Source: Neptunicella sp048268085
GTDB lineage: Bacteria; Pseudomonadota; Gammaproteobacteria; Enterobacterales; Alteromonadaceae
DNA: 64,000 bases
Direction: 5' to 3'
Assembly (NCBI RefSeq): GCF_048268085.1
Contig: NZ_JBLWWF010000019.1
Coordinates: forward strand, 1 to 64,000
Made by a program: the position numbers and the translations under genes. Each line of letters opens with the position of its first letter. The first letter of the stretch is position 1. This document shows positions 44,515 through 52,692 of this stretch, in pieces. The notes beneath the pieces are model-generated. The model worked only from the letters and a program-made list of their open reading frames with translations. It made no database searches and was not told the DNA's origin.

Positions 44515-46167
44515 ATGGAATCCCAACGTAGTTTATTAGTAGTAGGTCTACTTTTTGTTAGTTTTTTATTGTGGCAACAATGGCAAATTGATTACAGCCC
44601 ACAACCCGTGACCCCAGCTAACCCTATTACTCAAGATCAGCAACAACCTGACTTACATAGTGATGTGCCTGTTAGCCAAGACGTCCCTTCTTCTACAGTC
44701 GTTAACAAAACTGATTCATTAGCGAATGATGCCACTACTATCAGAGTAAGTACTGATACATTAGAGCTTTTGATTAATACCAAAGGTGGTGACATTGTTA
44801 GTGCCAACTTAAATGATTTTTCACTAACTCAAGGCTCAGACGAAAAATTTAGCTTACTTAGACCGAATCAAGCTGAATTATATATTGCCCAAAGTGGTTT
44901 AATTGGCGCAGATGGTCCAGATGCAAGCAAAGATGGCCGCCCTGTATACCAAACAACCGCACAATCTTATGTACTTAATGGCGAGGAACTTGTCGTTCCG
45001 TTAACCTGGCAATCTGAGAATGGTTTAAGCATTACCAAAAACTTTATTTTCCATGCTGGAAAACACAATATCGAAGTTAAATATGATATTCAAAACAATG
45101 GCACTTCTGCCGCTAATATCCAGCAATATGCGCAGTTAAAGCAATCTGTCGCCGGCAAGAAAAGCGGTGGCATGTTTATGCCAACTTATCGAGGCACTGC
45201 ATACTCGACAGCCGAATCCCGCTACGAGAAATATACATTTGATGACGTAAATGAAGCTAATTTACGTAAAGTTACCCAAGGTGGTTGGGTCGCTATGTTA
45301 GAGCACTATTTTGTTTCGGCTTGGATCCCACCTGAACAACAACAAAACACGCTATTCAGTAAAAGTACTAACAATGGCGCGTTTGCCACTATAGGTTATA
45401 CCAGTCAGCCAGTCGTAGTTGAACCAGGACAACAAACCAGTATCAGCAGTGAGTTATATCTTGGTCCTAAAAACCAGGATGCATTAGAGCATTTAGCTAA
45501 AGGTTTAGATTTAACCGTAGATTACGGGATCCTTTGGTGGATTTCCCAGCCTCTGTTTGCACTATTAAAGTTTATTCAAAGCTTTGTAGGAAACTGGGGG
45601 GTAGCTATCATTATTATCACCATTATCGTTAAAGGAGCCATGTATCCGTTAACCAAAGCCCAATATGTGTCTATGGGTAAGATGCGTGCCCTGCAACCTA
45701 AAATGGCAGCGTTAAAAGAACGTTATGGTGATGACAGACAGAAAATGTCACAGGGAATGATGGAGTTATACAAAAAGGAAAAGGTCAATCCAATGGGAGG
45801 CTGCTTCCCGTTAATTTTGCAAATGCCTATTTTCCTGGCGTTGTATTATGTTTTTCTTGAAAGCGTTGAATTCCGTCATGCCGGTTTCTTTTTATGGATA
45901 ACTGACTTATCCGTACAAGATCCCTACTATGTATTACCTGTTCTGATGGGCGCGAGTATGTTCTTGTTACAAAAACTCAATCCCGCCACAGTACAAGATC
46001 CCATGCAGCAAAAAATCATGCAATGGATGCCTGTCGCAATGACCGTATTTTTCCTATGGTTCCCCGCTGGATTAGTATTGTACTGGTTAGTGAGCAACTT
46101 GATTACCATTACTCAAGCAAAAATTATTTATGCTGGTATGGAGAAAAAAGGGATTAAGATAAAATAG
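44515..46167 (+). CDS. yidC: Membrane protein insertase YidC
   Basis: 550 residues. TM1 lies at about 6-22, followed by a large periplasmic domain (about 60-345), then the conserved five-helix insertase core with G-N-W-G-V-A-I-I (about 362). A hydrophilic C1 loop (K-M-R-A-L-Q-P-K-M) follows, and later C-F-P-L-I-L-Q-M-P-I-F. The length is typical of the gammaproteobacterial form. A strong terminator follows. Confidence 0.98.
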   Translation: MESQRSLLVVGLLFVSFLLWQQWQIDYSPQPVTPANPITQDQQQPDLHSDVPVSQDVPSSTVVNKTDSLANDATTIRVSTDTLELLINTKGGDIVSANLNDFSLTQGSDEKFSLLRPNQAELYIAQSGLIGADGPDASKDGRPVYQTTAQSYVLNGEELVVPLTWQSENGLSITKNFIFHAGKHNIEVKYDIQNNGTSAANIQQYAQLKQSVAGKKSGGMFMPTYRGTAYSTAESRYEKYTFDDVNEANLRKVTQGGWVAMLEHYFVSAWIPPEQQQNTLFSKSTNNGAFATIGYTSQPVVVEPGQQTSISSELYLGPKNQDALEHLAKGLDLTVDYGILWWISQPLFALLKFIQSFVGNWGVAIIIITIIVKGAMYPLTKAQYVSMGKMRALQPKMAALKERYGDDRQKMSQGMMELYKKEKVNPMGGCFPLILQMPIFLALYYVFLESVEFRHAGFFLWITDLSVQDPYYVLPVLMGASMFLLQKLNPATVQDPMQQKIMQWMPVAMTVFFLWFPAGLVLYWLVSNLITITQAKIIYAGMEKKGIKIK

Positions 46168-46187
46168 TCTAACTATTATTTTTATTG

Positions 46188-46211
46188 AGCCCACCTTTGG
46201 TGGGCTTTTTT
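46188..46211 (+). terminator. Intrinsic terminator of the rpmH-yidC operon
   Basis: The stem AGCCCACC / GGTGGGCT with loop TTT is followed by a T-run, 21 bases after the yidC stop. Confidence 0.92.
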
Positions 46212-46322
46212 ATATGCCACCAACACAATGCTCGTTAGTTATCGCTGAATTAAGCAATTTGAAGTAGTTTGAGTATATAAATAGTAATCGATTATAATCA
46301 TCACAAATAATTGGAGTATGTT

Positions 46323-46805
46323 ATGCCTTCTTTTGACATTGTTTCTGAAATTGATTTGGTAGAAGTAAAAAATGCAGTAGACAACGCTAGCAGAGAACTG
46401 GATACCCGCTTTGACTTTAGGGGAGCAGAAGCCAGTTTTGAACTGAAAGATGGCGTGGTTACAATGACCACAGAGAGTGATTTTCAGCTGCAACAAATGA
46501 AAGATATATTGCGTGCAAAATGTGTAAAACGAAATATCGATGCCAATAGTCTCGAATCGCAAGAATTAGTCCGGGTTGGTAAATCATTCAAACAAAATAT
46601 CGTGTTTAAACAAGGTATCGACCAACCAATGGCTAAGAAAATCATCGCCAAAATTAAAGAAGCCAAAATTAAAGTTCAAGCTTCAATACAAGGTGAACAA
46701 CTTAGAGTAACAGGTAAAAAACGCGATGATTTGCAACAAGCTATGGCAATTATCAAACAAGCTGATCTAGGTCAGCCATTTCAATTTAATAATTTCCGCG
46801 ATTAA
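46323..46805 (+). CDS. yajQ: YajQ-family nucleotide-binding protein
   Basis: 160 residues: the start M-P-S-F-D-I-V-S-E-I, then D-T-R-F-D-F-R-G and V-Q-A-S-I-Q-G-E-Q-L-R-V-T-G-K-K-R-D are typical of YajQ. Members bind nucleotides, and one Xanthomonas homologue binds cyclic di-GMP. GGAG lies 6 bases before the chosen ATG; the frame extends four codons upstream without support. The stop is immediately followed by the mnmE ATG, so the two are likely co-translated. A diguanylate cyclase lies after mnmE. Confidence 0.94.
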   Translation: MPSFDIVSEIDLVEVKNAVDNASRELDTRFDFRGAEASFELKDGVVTMTTESDFQLQQMKDILRAKCVKRNIDANSLESQELVRVGKSFKQNIVFKQGIDQPMAKKIIAKIKEAKIKVQASIQGEQLRVTGKKRDDLQQAMAIIKQADLGQPFQFNNFRD

Positions 46806-48170
46806 ATGCAAAACGAACAAACTATTGTTGCCCAAGCAACAGCTCCGGGTCGGGGTGGTGTTGGTATTATTCGTGTTTCAGGTCATATGGCGGCTTCAGT
46901 CGCCCAGCGGATACTAGGTAAAGTCCCCAAGACCCGTCAGGCAGAGTATTTAGCTTTTTATGACGCGAATAACACTACTCTGGATCAAGGTATTGCACTA
47001 TTTTTCCAAGGTCCAAACTCTTTTACCGGAGAGGATGTATTGGAGTTGCAGGGGCATGGTGGTCAAGTTGTTCTGGATATGCTGCTCAAGACCATCTTGG
47101 AAGACAATAATATTCGTTTAGCCCGTCCTGGTGAGTTCAGTGAGCGGGCCTTTTTAAACGATAAACTCGATTTAGCCCAAGCAGAAGCCATCGCTGATCT
47201 TATCGATGCCAGTTCGGAACAGGCGGCTCGTAGCGCATTACGATCCTTGCAAGGTGAGTTTTCATTGCACATCAATCAGCTTGTGGAAATGACTATTCAT
47301 TTGCGTATGTATGTAGAAGCGGCTATCGATTTTCCTGATGAAGAAATCGACTTTCTTAGCGACGGTAAAGTACTTAACGATCTGCAACACATCATTCAAC
47401 ATCTGCAACAGGTTCAACAGCAAGCCAAACAAGGTAGTATTCTGCGTGAAGGTATGCGAGTCGTCATTGCTGGGCGACCCAATGCCGGTAAATCCAGTTT
47501 ACTAAATGCCCTGGCAGGACGCGAAGCTGCCATTGTTACCGATATTGCAGGCACCACTCGAGACGTATTAAAAGAACATATCCATATCGACGGCATGCCA
47601 TTGCATATTATTGATACTGCCGGACTTCGGGAAAGTCACGACAAAGTGGAACAAATTGGTATTGAGCGCGCGTGGCAAGAAATTGAACAAGCAGACCGGG
47701 TATTATTTATGCTCGACAGCACTGAAACCGATGCCACCGATCCCCATGATATTTGGCCGGATTTTGTCGATCGTTTACCCGATAATATGAAAATGACCGT
47801 TATTCGTAACAAGGCCGATCTTTCCGGTGAGACTATCCAGCAAACGACTTTTAATCATTATCCCGTGCTACATATATCCGCAAGTAACAAGCAAGGTATT
47901 GATTTGCTCGCACAACATTTAAAAGACTGTATGGGTTTTGAAGCCAAAACAGAAGGGCAGTTTATCGCACGACGCAGACATCTTGATGCACTGGATAAAG
48001 CTGCGGAACATCTGCAAACTGGGCAACTACAATTAGAAAATAATCTGGCTGGTGAACTGTTAGCGGAAGAATTACGTTTAGCTCAACAACACTTAAATGA
48101 GATTACCGGTGAATTCAGTTCCGATGACTTACTGGGTAAAATATTCTCTTCGTTTTGTATTGGTAAATAG
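46806..48170 (+). CDS. mnmE: tRNA modification GTPase MnmE
   Basis: Works with MnmG to make cmnm5U34 in tRNA. 454 residues: an N-terminal formyl-THF-binding domain (about 1-118), a helical domain, and an inserted G domain with G-R-P-N-A-G-K-S-S, D-T-A-G-L and N-K-A-D. The C-terminal C-I-G-K carries the essential Cys. The partner mnmG is 4.5 kb away across oriC. Confidence 0.98.
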   Translation: MQNEQTIVAQATAPGRGGVGIIRVSGHMAASVAQRILGKVPKTRQAEYLAFYDANNTTLDQGIALFFQGPNSFTGEDVLELQGHGGQVVLDMLLKTILEDNNIRLARPGEFSERAFLNDKLDLAQAEAIADLIDASSEQAARSALRSLQGEFSLHINQLVEMTIHLRMYVEAAIDFPDEEIDFLSDGKVLNDLQHIIQHLQQVQQQAKQGSILREGMRVVIAGRPNAGKSSLLNALAGREAAIVTDIAGTTRDVLKEHIHIDGMPLHIIDTAGLRESHDKVEQIGIERAWQEIEQADRVLFMLDSTETDATDPHDIWPDFVDRLPDNMKMTVIRNKADLSGETIQQTTFNHYPVLHISASNKQGIDLLAQHLKDCMGFEAKTEGQFIARRRHLDALDKAAEHLQTGQLQLENNLAGELLAEELRLAQQHLNEITGEFSSDDLLGKIFSSFCIGK

Positions 48171-48252
48171 CCTCACTACTCCAAATAAGCGATAAACTAT
48201 TATAAAAATAGCTGTATATGTCGTCAGCATAGAGCAGCCAGGATCAAGTAGC

Positions 48253-50061
48253 ATGAAGTACGGCCGTTCAATTATTTTATTGTTTATGCTAGTCATCTGT
48301 TCGGTGGCACGTGCACAAAATCCTCTTTTGCCCAGTTTAAACTTAAGTAACGTTAATCACGTTAATGTTGCTGATAAAATAGCCTATTACCAGTTAGACC
48401 AACAGACTATCCCCAGCACCAGAAACGAATTGGCTAAATGGATAATGGCGCTCACTCCACACCATTCAACCAAATTGAATGGTGATCGTTATATTGCCGC
48501 TTTCACTTTGCATAATGATACAAAACAAGAAAACTGGTTTATCTATCCATATGGTTCGGTAATAGAAAATATCCACATAATCACTTACGGATCAGAGGCT
48601 ACAACTGTTGGTATATCGGGTTACAACCACCGTAATAAAGTAAATTATCATTATGGCGATGAAGTCTATATCCCTGCTGGAAAAAGCCGGGACATCGTCA
48701 TACTGTTCGATAGCCAGTTCTTCTTTGCCCCAATCAAACTGGTTGTAGCACCCCAACAGCAAATGGAACCGGAACTGCAGTTGGAAAACACACTGTTACT
48801 GCTCTGTCTGGGAGTTTGTATTGCACTAGGTTTATATAATCTATTTCTTTATATCGGTAGCAGACAACGCGTTTATATTTTCTACGCATTTGCTACATTA
48901 AGTTACGCATGGGGTTGGGCTCATGTATTTGGCGTAATAGAAAATATTACCCACCAGCAATACCCTAATTTATTAATGCTTCCCTATAATTTGGGTGCGC
49001 TGTTTTCCTGCTATTTCACGATTGAATTTTTACAATTAAAACGGCGGGCACCTCGGCTTTACAAATTATTAATTTTCAATGCCATCTTTGCTGCCATTGC
49101 CTGCCCACTGTCAATCGCGAGTCCAGCTAATGGATTAATATTAGCCTCTATCAGTACCAGTATTGTGCTGATATTAGGCTTATATGCAGGCATTGCTTCC
49201 TGGCGAAAGGGGTTTTCGCCAGCCAAATATTTCGTTATCGCATTTATGTGTGTTGTATTGCCCAATATCGTAGGCAATTTAATGAATTTGGGCATATTGC
49301 CCGGACTGAACGTCAATATTTATTTATTGGGTTTAATCGGCAACACCATGGATAGCTTGTTGTTAGCATTTGCGGTTGCAAACAAAGTAGATGTACTTAA
49401 TTTGAAAAACAACCAGCTAACTCTGGAGTTAGAAAATAAAATCAAAGAATTACATTTACTTAATTCAACATTGGAACAAAAAGTAGAGGAACGTACTACT
49501 GATCTGCAAAAACAAAAACATAAAGCAGAACAAGCAGCAAAATTATTAGAACACCTGGCCAATATTGATCCTGTAACCCAAATAGCTAACCGACGTCGCT
49601 TCAATGAGGTATTAGCCCTAGAATGGCGAAATGCTCTTAGAAATAAGTCATGCCTATCAATTATTATGGTCGACATCGATAATTTTAAACAATACAACGA
49701 TCATTATGGTCATGCGGCAGGAGATGAAGTTTTACAGAAAGTGGCGGATGTATTGCGCCAGCAATTAAAACGTCCTAAAGATCTGGTTGCTCGATTTGGT
49801 GGTGAAGAATTTATAATTATTCTGCCCGACATTGACAAACAAGGCGGCTTTGAACTTATGCAACAATGTTGTCATGCCATTGAAAACCTGAACATTAAGA
49901 ATCCAATTAATAACACTAATAGCGTTATTACTATTAGTGTTGGTGGAACAAGCTGTATCGTTGATAATTCAATTCAGAGCGAAACATTACTAAAAATTGC
50001 GGATGACATGATGTATCAAGCCAAAAAACTCGGCAAGAACAACGTTGTATGGTCCACATAA
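48253..50061 (+). CDS. 7TMR-DISM membrane diguanylate cyclase
   Basis: 602 residues: a signal peptide (about 1-21), a periplasmic 7TMR-DISMED2-type domain (about 35-170), seven membrane helices (about 182-382), a coiled coil (about 385-432) and a GGDEF domain (about 440-600). The active site is intact (R-F-G-G-E-E-F), and the inhibitory site R-x-x-D (R-P-K-D) precedes it by five residues. It should make cyclic di-GMP in response to a periplasmic carbohydrate-like ligand and be product-inhibited. It stands between mnmE and mioC with no partner gene. Confidence 0.92.
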   Translation: MKYGRSIILLFMLVICSVARAQNPLLPSLNLSNVNHVNVADKIAYYQLDQQTIPSTRNELAKWIMALTPHHSTKLNGDRYIAAFTLHNDTKQENWFIYPYGSVIENIHIITYGSEATTVGISGYNHRNKVNYHYGDEVYIPAGKSRDIVILFDSQFFFAPIKLVVAPQQQMEPELQLENTLLLLCLGVCIALGLYNLFLYIGSRQRVYIFYAFATLSYAWGWAHVFGVIENITHQQYPNLLMLPYNLGALFSCYFTIEFLQLKRRAPRLYKLLIFNAIFAAIACPLSIASPANGLILASISTSIVLILGLYAGIASWRKGFSPAKYFVIAFMCVVLPNIVGNLMNLGILPGLNVNIYLLGLIGNTMDSLLLAFAVANKVDVLNLKNNQLTLELENKIKELHLLNSTLEQKVEERTTDLQKQKHKAEQAAKLLEHLANIDPVTQIANRRRFNEVLALEWRNALRNKSCLSIIMVDIDNFKQYNDHYGHAAGDEVLQKVADVLRQQLKRPKDLVARFGGEEFIIILPDIDKQGGFELMQQCCHAIENLNIKNPINNTNSVITISVGGTSCIVDNSIQSETLLKIADDMMYQAKKLGKNNVVWST

Positions 50062-50082
50062 GCAGCAATAGCGGGAAATAAC

Positions 50083-50544
50083 ATGCAAGTTGAAATTATT
50101 GTCGGCTCAATGTTGGGAGCCAGTGAATATGTAGCCGACGCATTAGCAGCTAAACTGGAAACGCTAGGAATTGCCAGCGAAATTCATTTGCAACCAGATA
50201 CGCAACAACTGGATCAGAATAAATTATGGTGTATCTGCACCTCTACTCACGGAGCGGGAGATTTACCTGACAATATCCAACCTTTTGCAGAACAATTAAA
50301 ACAGCAGCAGTTACCCCAGGTTCATTATATAATTGTTGGCTTAGGCGACAGTAGTTACGATACGTTTTGTCAGGGGGGTAAAAAAATGCATCAATTGATG
50401 CAGTCAGCCAATGCGATATTATTAACGGATCCGTTATATATTGATGTGCTTCACCACCCTATTCCTGAAGATGAAGCAGAAGCCTGGTTAGAAAACTTAT
50501 TTAACCAACCTGACTTTAAACAACAAATTCACTCTTTATGCTAA
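50083..50544 (+). CDS. mioC: Flavodoxin-like protein MioC
   Basis: A 153-residue FMN-binding protein with the MioC pattern G-S-M-L-G-A-S-E-Y-V-A and S-T-H-G-A-G-D-L-P-D-N. In E. coli mioC lies next to oriC and its transcription crosses the origin. Its role is linked to biotin synthase activity. Here it starts 21 bases after the cyclase gene and overlaps dnaT by seven bases, so dnaT and dnaC are inserted between mioC and oriC. Confidence 0.95.
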   Translation: MQVEIIVGSMLGASEYVADALAAKLETLGIASEIHLQPDTQQLDQNKLWCICTSTHGAGDLPDNIQPFAEQLKQQQLPQVHYIIVGLGDSSYDTFCQGGKKMHQLMQSANAILLTDPLYIDVLHHPIPEDEAEAWLENLFNQPDFKQQIHSLC

Positions 50545-51191
50545 ATCAATCTGAACTAAACGCGTTAAAACAATCTGTTAGCAACGAAGCAAGAGTTCTT
50601 TATTTCATGGGTTTACGCAATAGCGTAGATGAAAAAAGCGGAACCACTTCGCCACTAAATTACAATCAGTTGAAAGATCTACTAAATGGTAAAACTGAAA
50701 TAATTAGTTTAGGCCGACAAATTAATGCGCTAATCAAAGAATTAGTCGATGTTGGATTAGTTAATTACACCGAGATACAGCAAGAAAATCATAGTCTTAA
50801 CGGCAAGCAATTATTACTTCCCCTAGTAGCGACACAAAACAATGATTATCAAAACTTGCATATGCAATGGCAATCTATGCGCCCAGATTGGCAACCTAAT
50901 AACATTTTATTTAATCAACTGGCTAGTCTGGTAGGTATTATTGAAAAAGCCTATAGTGATGATGAGCTAGGTGAGTTTATCGCCTATTGGTTAACTCGGC
51001 CTGAATCCAATTTTACTTTATTTCAATGGACTCAAAAATTTGTCCAACATTTAAAGAAAAAACGCTTAGCCTACAATAGCAAACCGCAAAAACGCGTAGG
51101 TAACCAATTAATAAATCCTAAAGCGGCATTAAAGGCCGACGAAAACGCCAAAAAGCTGGTGGAGAAATACAGTGCAAAGCATCAAAAATAA
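50538..51191 (+). CDS. dnaT: Primosomal protein DnaT homologue with an N-terminal extension
   Basis: 217 residues (E. coli DnaT has 179). The C-terminal part (about 112-178) carries the DnaT motifs R-P-D-W-Q-P, then E-F-I-A-Y-W, then F-Q-W-T-Q-K. These line up with P-D-W-Q-P, S-F-I-A-Y-W and V-Q-W-Q-Q-K of E. coli. The N-terminal 100 residues (L-N-Q-S-E-L-N-A-L-K ... L-L-L-P-L-V-A) look like a winged-helix fold of phage replication or DnaD-type proteins rather than the E. coli DnaT N-terminus. The start overlaps the mioC stop, and the end overlaps dnaC by 20 bases. DnaT links PriA/PriB and DnaC during replication restart. Confidence 0.85.
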   Translation: MLNQSELNALKQSVSNEARVLYFMGLRNSVDEKSGTTSPLNYNQLKDLLNGKTEIISLGRQINALIKELVDVGLVNYTEIQQENHSLNGKQLLLPLVATQNNDYQNLHMQWQSMRPDWQPNNILFNQLASLVGIIEKAYSDDELGEFIAYWLTRPESNFTLFQWTQKFVQHLKKKRLAYNSKPQKRVGNQLINPKAALKADENAKKLVEKYSAKHQK

Positions 51192-51993
51192 AATTGATCA
51201 ATTAGCCAAAACACTGGGACGGAAACCTGTTGATGAACAGCCTGTCGATTACCAGAGTTTGCGGGCTGTATATGAGCAACAAGCTAATAACGATATTAAA
51301 AAATTACAGCTTCAAGCCAAAAAAGAACGTATTCATAATATTCATGGTCGTTCTGATTTAAATCCCAAGTGGACGTTTGACAATCTAGTCGAAGACAGTG
51401 ATGACGTCATTGAAGCTATCAGTATTGCTAAATCTTTTATTGCCGCTCACGACGATGTTGACTGGCGTCAAAGTGGCTCACATATGATGATATTTTATGG
51501 TGATTACGGCCGTGGAAAATCACATATAGCAGGTGCAATCGCCCATGAACTCATCGATCAATATGAAATTTCGGTATTGTACCGCCAACTGTCAACCTTA
51601 CTGGAAATGCGTTTCTCATCTTTTGATTACAATGCACAAGACAATATTGGTGAAAAGTTTCGTGAAGTAAATCAAGAATTATTAAACGTTGATTTACTCA
51701 TTCTTGACGAAGTTTGTGTAAATGAAACCATTTTGAAAAAAAATACCCAGAGCTGGTTAGGAAATCTGTTACGTCAACGTCTGGTTAACCATAAAAACTG
51801 TATATTAATAACTAACCATAATTTGGCTGAACTGGAAAATGCATTAGGTCATTATTGTTTCGAATCAATCAAAGAATATGATACTTATCGAGTCCAGTTT
51901 TCAGGCCCTAGCAGACGTAAAACCCTGGCAACAGAGGCAGAAGAAACTGCATACAGCAACACTAACGCTTATCACCCAAATCAAATTAAATAA
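51172..51993 (+). CDS. dnaC: DnaC-type replicative helicase loader
   Basis: 273 residues of AAA+ ATPase: Walker A G-D-Y-G-R-G-K-S (about 109-116), Walker B L-L-I-L-D-E-V, and sensor 1 I-L-I-T-N-H-N. The C-terminal Y-D-T-Y-R-V-Q-F matches the W-D-S-Y-R of E. coli DnaC. The N-terminal 60 residues, where DnaC binds DnaB, are Lys/Gln-rich and helical. The start is GTG with GGTGGAG upstream. Linkage to dnaT repeats the E. coli dnaTC pair, but here it directly borders oriC. An IstB-like transposon ATPase is unlikely because no istA is present. Confidence 0.85.
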   Translation: MQSIKNKIDQLAKTLGRKPVDEQPVDYQSLRAVYEQQANNDIKKLQLQAKKERIHNIHGRSDLNPKWTFDNLVEDSDDVIEAISIAKSFIAAHDDVDWRQSGSHMMIFYGDYGRGKSHIAGAIAHELIDQYEISVLYRQLSTLLEMRFSSFDYNAQDNIGEKFREVNQELLNVDLLILDEVCVNETILKKNTQSWLGNLLRQRLVNHKNCILITNHNLAELENALGHYCFESIKEYDTYRVQFSGPSRRKTLATEAEETAYSNTNAYHPNQIK

Positions 51994-52033
51994 ATTCCCA
52001 TCCCCTATTTATAGATAAAGTTTGTCTGCAACA

Positions 52034-52063
52034 AGGATCTATATTGAATAGATCCTGCTTTCT
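52034..52063 (+). terminator. Hairpin terminator after dnaC
   Basis: A perfect 9-bp stem (AGGATCTAT / ATAGATCCT) with loop ATTGA, followed by GCTTTCTTTTT. It would limit mioC-dnaT-dnaC transcription from entering oriC. The stem contains two GATC sites, so Dam methylation and SeqA could touch it. Confidence 0.7.
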
Positions 52064-52692
52064 TTTTCCTCGATTTAAACATCAATTAACCGGACCAGTC
52101 ACTCAGCAACAGATTATTTTAGATTAAAAAGACAAACTTCACTTGATAGGTTATTGATTAACATGGCCAATCCTTGAGTGGATCTGTGTACAAAATAATA
52201 ACTAATTATGACGAGTAAAAAACAGTTAGTATTGGCTTAAAATAACTTTTAAAACAGTTAGTTATAACTGATTTATTATTTACCTAATTTTTATTGATCA
52301 CAATTTACACACAGTTAGATCACTGGAAATAAATAATTGTGTATAACTTAGTGAATAACCTATTATTTAAGTATTATTATCCACTTTATAAAATTATTTA
52401 AATATTCATCTGTGGATAAAATAGTGAGTTATCCCCATGATTTGAGTATGTTATTTGATCAATACCAACAACTTAAATTTTATATAAATAACTGTTTTAT
52501 ATGAATTTAATCAACTTATACATGATATACGGTTGCTTAATAGTAGTAATAGTAAGTAAAAGATCTATATAGATCTTATATTAATTAAGATCTCTAAAAA
52601 CAATATTGCTCGAATTTTAATCGTTTCAATAACAACAGAAAATCTATAGAATATGCGCCCCCGATTTTGCCGGGTTAAACATTGAGGTAGGT
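52064..52692. other. oriC: Chromosomal replication origin oriC
   Basis: A 630-base, very AT-rich, gene-free region between dnaC and mnmG, the standard gammaproteobacterial oriC site. Perfect DnaA boxes lie on the minus strand at 52338-52346 (TTATACACA) and 52411-52419 (TTATCCACA). One-mismatch boxes lie at 52185-52193, 52377-52385 and 52429-52437. The unwinding element is at 52561-52600: three AGATCT hexamers (52561, 52571, 52588), each starting a GATCT 13-mer-like unit as in E. coli, on the mnmG side. At least seven GATC sites fit Dam/SeqA control. Confidence 0.9.

Noticed and set aside
51172..51993. DnaC-like gene as an IstB transposition ATPase
   Set aside because: No istA or insertion-sequence ends nearby, and a DnaT homologue precedes it.
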